DNA from: Bacillota bacterium
GTDB lineage: Bacteria; Bacillota; Clostridia; Lachnospirales; CAG-274
DNA length: 64,000 nucleotides
Assembly (NCBI GenBank): GCA_017543265.1
Contig: JAFYGI010000008.1
Span: 35,690-99,689 of the forward strand
Direction: 5' to 3'
In this document: piece by piece, positions 60,864 through 64,000 of the stretch
Layout of the letters: each line of letters opens with the position of its first letter
Numbering within the stretch: the first letter of the stretch is position 1
Position numbers and translations under genes: made by a program
The notes under the pieces: generated by a model
The model's database searches: none
Told to the model about the DNA's origin: nothing
What the model saw: only the letters and a program-made list of their open reading frames with translations

Positions 60864-60932
60864 AAGGCTGTCCGTTCGGGCAGCCTTTTTTGTGCGTAAA
60901 AAAAGCCCGGACACTATGCCCGGGCGCTTTTT
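60864..60932 (+). terminator. Tandem terminators after rplQ
   Basis: First stem AAGGCTGTCC/GGGCAGCCTT (60864-60873 with 60878-60887) followed by TTTTTT. Second stem GCCCGG/CCGGGC (60905-60910 with 60920-60925) followed by a T run. Two in a row ensure that this strong operon stops. Confidence 0.88.
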
Positions 60933-61067
60933 TTGTTTTGAAATGTTTGTCCTGTAAGGAAATTCCCTTTTGCGACTTATACTTGCAAAACCACACAATA
61001 AAGTGTATAATAGTTTATATATTAGAATGTACGGATAAAAACTGAATATTTGAAAGGAGTTGTTCTT

Positions 61068-61892
61068 ATGGGACTTTTCAAGAAAGAGGATTGCTGTTTA
61101 TGCGGGGGAAAAACGGGACTTTTTGACAAAAAATGTGCTGACGGCAAGGTCTGCAAGGAGTGCGCAAAGAAAATGTCGGTATGGTTTGACGATTACAAAA
61201 ACGCCGACAAGACCATGCTTGAAAACCAGCTTTCACTTCGCCGTGCAGATGCGGCGCTGGCAAAAATGGGTAAATTTAACAAAATTTTCGGCGAATTCGG
61301 CGTTATACTTATTGACGAGGCGGCGCAAAAATTTATTGCCTTTCCCGACACAAGTACAAGCCTTTTCGGCAGCCAAAGAAAGGTAAAGTCGGTCGATGAT
61401 ATTATGGATCTCGGCCCCGATATCATCAATTTTTCCGCGGTGGAGGATTTTGAGATAGACATTACCGAGACCACACGCGAGGAAAAACGCACCGTGGACG
61501 GCAAGCAGGAAAGCTACGACCCGCCGCATATTTTGTATATGGAGACATTTACATTAAGAATGCAGCTTAAGCATCCCTATGTAAAATCCGTCTATATACA
61601 GCTTAACGACGGCGCGGTGCAGATACACAATATCGGCCGCCGCATCTGGACGGACCCCGGCCGCAAGCTGGCGGCGCATCTTCTGGGTCTGCCCGGGCTT
61701 GTAAAGGAAAACCGGGAGGCGGTGTTCGATAACGAATCCCTGCTGCATTGGTTTATGCGCAGTAAATACGAAATGCCCGATTCGTCCTACGGCTTTAAAT
61801 GCACCCCGACAAATTGGGACGATATAAGAAAGTATCACTATTATCTTGCAATGGCAAGGGAGATACAAAATATAATTACGGGAAACGATTAA
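61068..61892 (+). CDS. DUF4428 zinc-ribbon protein
   Basis: A 274-residue protein. The N-terminal 35 residues are a small zinc ribbon, CCLCGGKTGLFDKKCADGKVCKEC with paired CxxC motifs, matching DUF4428. The next part carries a PH/GRAM-like beta region (FNKIFGEFGVILIDEAAQKF) and a long middle of unknown fold. ATG 61068 is chosen because AAAGGAG lies eight bases upstream. It has no signal peptide. The function of the family is unknown. It is followed 20 bases later by the secreted repeat protein, but the two need not be related. Confidence 0.82.
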   Translation: MGLFKKEDCCLCGGKTGLFDKKCADGKVCKECAKKMSVWFDDYKNADKTMLENQLSLRRADAALAKMGKFNKIFGEFGVILIDEAAQKFIAFPDTSTSLFGSQRKVKSVDDIMDLGPDIINFSAVEDFEIDITETTREEKRTVDGKQESYDPPHILYMETFTLRMQLKHPYVKSVYIQLNDGAVQIHNIGRRIWTDPGRKLAAHLLGLPGLVKENREAVFDNESLLHWFMRSKYEMPDSSYGFKCTPTNWDDIRKYHYYLAMAREIQNIITGND

Positions 61893-61911
61893 GAAAAGAG
61901 GGGGCATAGGT

Positions 61912-64000
61912 ATGAGAACAAGAAAATTTACGGGTTTTATCATTATGCTGTTTGTGATGATATTTATTGCAGCTGCTTCCGCGGTCTATGCGGACAGTGT
62001 TGCGACCGTATCCAACATTACAGTATCGGGTCCGACATTGACAGACCTTAATTACAGCAGCCGCGTAGCCGATGTGATAAACAATGTTAAGGTAAATCAT
62101 TCGGGACTGGGCATCAGCACGGAAGTACAGGTATATCTCGGCGGAGAGTGGGTAACCTGTACATCCGAAGAATTCTTTTCGGGGCAGTACCGCTTGAAGA
62201 TGAACATATATTCCACCGACAACACCGACACACGATATATGATCGGTTCAAGCCCTGCCGTCAAGTACAACGGCACGGAATGTACAATAGGCAACTGCAC
62301 ACAATATGCAGTGTATGCCTATACCGAGCCATTCTACGCAAATGCACAATACTCGCTTACGGTTGCGGGCAAGCCCGTTACTACCGTCAACGCTTCGGAT
62401 ATACTCGGGGACGGCAGCAAAATTTTTGTCTTTGACCCCGCCACCGACACATTGACGATAAACGGTGATTATTCATACAGCGGCGACTCCGTTATCAAAA
62501 ACGCGGGCATAAACAATCTTACAATAAATGTTGCGGGCAATTCGTCGCTTTCTTCATCGGGCTCGACAATTCTCTGCGGCAAGTATGATACCACAATAAC
62601 AGGCAGCGGCCGCCTTACGCTTAATTCCCAAAATAACTGCGGCATATATATCACGGGCGAGGGCACAACTCTCACCATCGACAACGCCGAATTAACCGCA
62701 AGCGGTCAAAACGCAATTGCGGGCAATGAATCAAGCAATCAGAATCTTGTTATCAATAATTCAAAAATAACGGCAACGGGAACAAGCGGCGCAATAAGGG
62801 CTTTCGGCGGCAGTATAACGCTTACGGACTGCAAGGTGCTGACGCCCGAAAACGCTCAGGTAAATGAGTTTAGTATCTGTGGCAGCGACGGCATAACCTC
62901 TGATAACGTTAAAATCGGATATACGGAATATCCGCTTACTATTGCGGGAACACAGGTAACGGAATACAACACCTCGGATATCCTGGGTGACGGTGTGTTT
63001 AAATATGACCCCGATACAAAAACACTTACAGTAAACGGTAACTGCCGGGTTCTAAAAGGTAGTGTTATAAACAGCAATATAAGCGGTCTGACAATAAATG
63101 TTGCGGGTAATTCGGTGTTGACCGCTAATAACGGGGCGGCAGTGGATCTGAAAAAAAAAGCTGCAGTCATAACAAGCACGAACAACAGTACACTTGATAT
63201 TAACTCAAACATCGGTGCATGTATTGCCAACCTCGGATATTTGACCATAAAAGATGCAAATATCACGGTAAAAGGCCCTTTCGGAATTTACGGCGGTAGC
63301 AACGGAACGCTTTTGATAAATAATTCATATATAAATTTAGACACCTTCGGCACAACCGACAGTAGTGGTGCACTGCGCAATTTTGAAAACTTTATCCTTG
63401 ACGACTGCGAAATAACCTCGCCCGAGGGTGCGGTATTCAAAGACAATATTTTATACGAAAACGACGGCACAACAATAGCAAGAAAAGTCACAATAGAGCC
63501 TATCACCGAATATCCCCTTACCGTTGCGGGGACTGTCGTAACGCCCGCAAACGCAGGCGATATTCTCGGTAACGGCAGTAGAATATTCACTTATGACAAT
63601 AAAACAAAGACTCTTTCGGTAAACGGCAGTTATTACTACAGCGGTGATTTTCTTATACAAAATATGGGTATAGAGGACCTTACAATATTTATTGCCGATA
63701 ACTCCGATCTTCACACCACAGGCGGCAGTACAATATACTGCAAAGACTATGCCACCACAATAAAAGGCACGGGGAAAGCCAAACTTCAGCTGTTCGCGGA
63801 CAAAGTTTGCATCTTGACCAATTTGGGCAGTTTGGCAATAGAAGACCTGTATCTGGAAACAAACAGGGGTACATCGGGTGTCTACGGTATAAAAGGTATG
63901 TCTAAAAGCAAACTTACAATAAGAAATTCACAAATAGATGTACGCGCTACAGTCTCTGCAATAAGCTATTTTACTGACGTAGAGTTTGAGGGATGCAGAA
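61912..64000 (+). CDS. Secreted protein with about 193-residue repeats, 3' end outside window
   Basis: The frame is open from ATG 61912 to the last base, so at least 696 residues are encoded and the end is missing. Residues 1-28 are a signal peptide (FIIMLFVMIFIAAASAVYA). After an N-terminal domain of about 118 residues come repeats that start with YSLTVAG, YPLTIAG and YPLTVAG at about 62350, 62929 and 63511 (579- and 582-base units). Each contains ILGDG, an LTIN segment and a beta-helix-like stretch (LTINVAGNSSL, TTITGSGRLTLN, LTIDNAELTASG), as in carbohydrate-binding or pectate-lyase-like beta-helix proteins. It is probably a surface or glycan-binding protein. Ribosome site AGAGGGGG. Confidence 0.82.
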   Translation, partial: MRTRKFTGFIIMLFVMIFIAAASAVYADSVATVSNITVSGPTLTDLNYSSRVADVINNVKVNHSGLGISTEVQVYLGGEWVTCTSEEFFSGQYRLKMNIYSTDNTDTRYMIGSSPAVKYNGTECTIGNCTQYAVYAYTEPFYANAQYSLTVAGKPVTTVNASDILGDGSKIFVFDPATDTLTINGDYSYSGDSVIKNAGINNLTINVAGNSSLSSSGSTILCGKYDTTITGSGRLTLNSQNNCGIYITGEGTTLTIDNAELTASGQNAIAGNESSNQNLVINNSKITATGTSGAIRAFGGSITLTDCKVLTPENAQVNEFSICGSDGITSDNVKIGYTEYPLTIAGTQVTEYNTSDILGDGVFKYDPDTKTLTVNGNCRVLKGSVINSNISGLTINVAGNSVLTANNGAAVDLKKKAAVITSTNNSTLDINSNIGACIANLGYLTIKDANITVKGPFGIYGGSNGTLLINNSYINLDTFGTTDSSGALRNFENFILDDCEITSPEGAVFKDNILYENDGTTIARKVTIEPITEYPLTVAGTVVTPANAGDILGNGSRIFTYDNKTKTLSVNGSYYYSGDFLIQNMGIEDLTIFIADNSDLHTTGGSTIYCKDYATTIKGTGKAKLQLFADKVCILTNLGSLAIEDLYLETNRGTSGVYGIKGMSKSKLTIRNSQIDVRATVSAISYFTDVEFEGCR

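Overview
The window reads as chromosome of a Gram-positive anaerobe of the Clostridia, most likely an Oscillospirales/Ruminococcus-like gut bacterium. The signs are AGGAGG-type ribosome binding sites, an rpsM-rpsK-rpsD-rpoA-rplQ operon, a spoVT gene, pyruvate formate-lyase with its activase, a YtrA-type GntR/ABC operon, a BspA-like leucine-rich protein with a dockerin-like end, and an anaerobic-type (cbi) cobalamin pathway. The species cannot be fixed from sequence reading alone. No rRNA, tRNA or CRISPR array was recognised.

Layout: 1-7987, a truncated nucleotidyltransferase, a sugar-binding lipoprotein coupled to a GGDEF cyclase, a glycosyltransferase, trmL, and a lepB cluster. 8174-12764, phosphatidylethanolamine synthesis (flippase-like protein, pssA, psd) and an EpsC/PglF-like sugar dehydratase. 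12765-13286, an AT-rich gap with a MITE-like inverted repeat. 13287-28743, spoVT split by a 14.9 kb integrative element. 28796-33115, hpf, a DUF896 protein and three family 2 glycosyltransferases. 33189-40468, the LRR/dockerin protein, pflB-pflA, a flotillin and an AbrB regulator. 40735-44907, a YtrA-like ABC operon. 44990-57488, two blocks of cobalamin genes. 57854-60854, the ribosomal/RNA polymerase alpha operon with a long structured leader. 61068-64000, a DUF4428 protein and a large secreted repeat protein cut by the window end.

The main discovery is the element at 13377-28302. It is bounded by a 12-bp direct repeat (GGGGACCCGCTG) that lies in frame inside spoVT. Removing one repeat plus the 14,914-bp insert joins codons 1-30 (left) to codons 31-180 (right) into a complete SpoVT. 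The element's large serine recombinase gene runs without a stop through the right att site, so integration fuses the recombinase to the SpoVT C-terminal (GAF) part, and excision would give it a different 38-residue tail now lying at the left end. Integration therefore swaps the 3' ends of two genes. The reconstructed attP carries a 22-bp imperfect inverted repeat centred on a GA dinucleotide, and a further half-site copy overlaps the -10 box of the recombinase promoter, suggesting a self-regulated switch.

The element also carries a RepA-like initiator, MobC, a MOB relaxase and a defence cargo. The cargo is a retron-like unit (OLD/TOPRIM ATPase, non-coding RNA with a1/a2 repeats, reverse transcriptase), a HEPN-motif protein, a MmeI-like restriction-methylase broken by a single in-frame TAA, and a DUF1016/YhcG nuclease. 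It resembles sporulation intervening elements (skin, vfbin, SP-beta in spsM), but could equally be an integrative mobilizable element that simply disables spoVT. Which of these it is cannot be decided from sequence.
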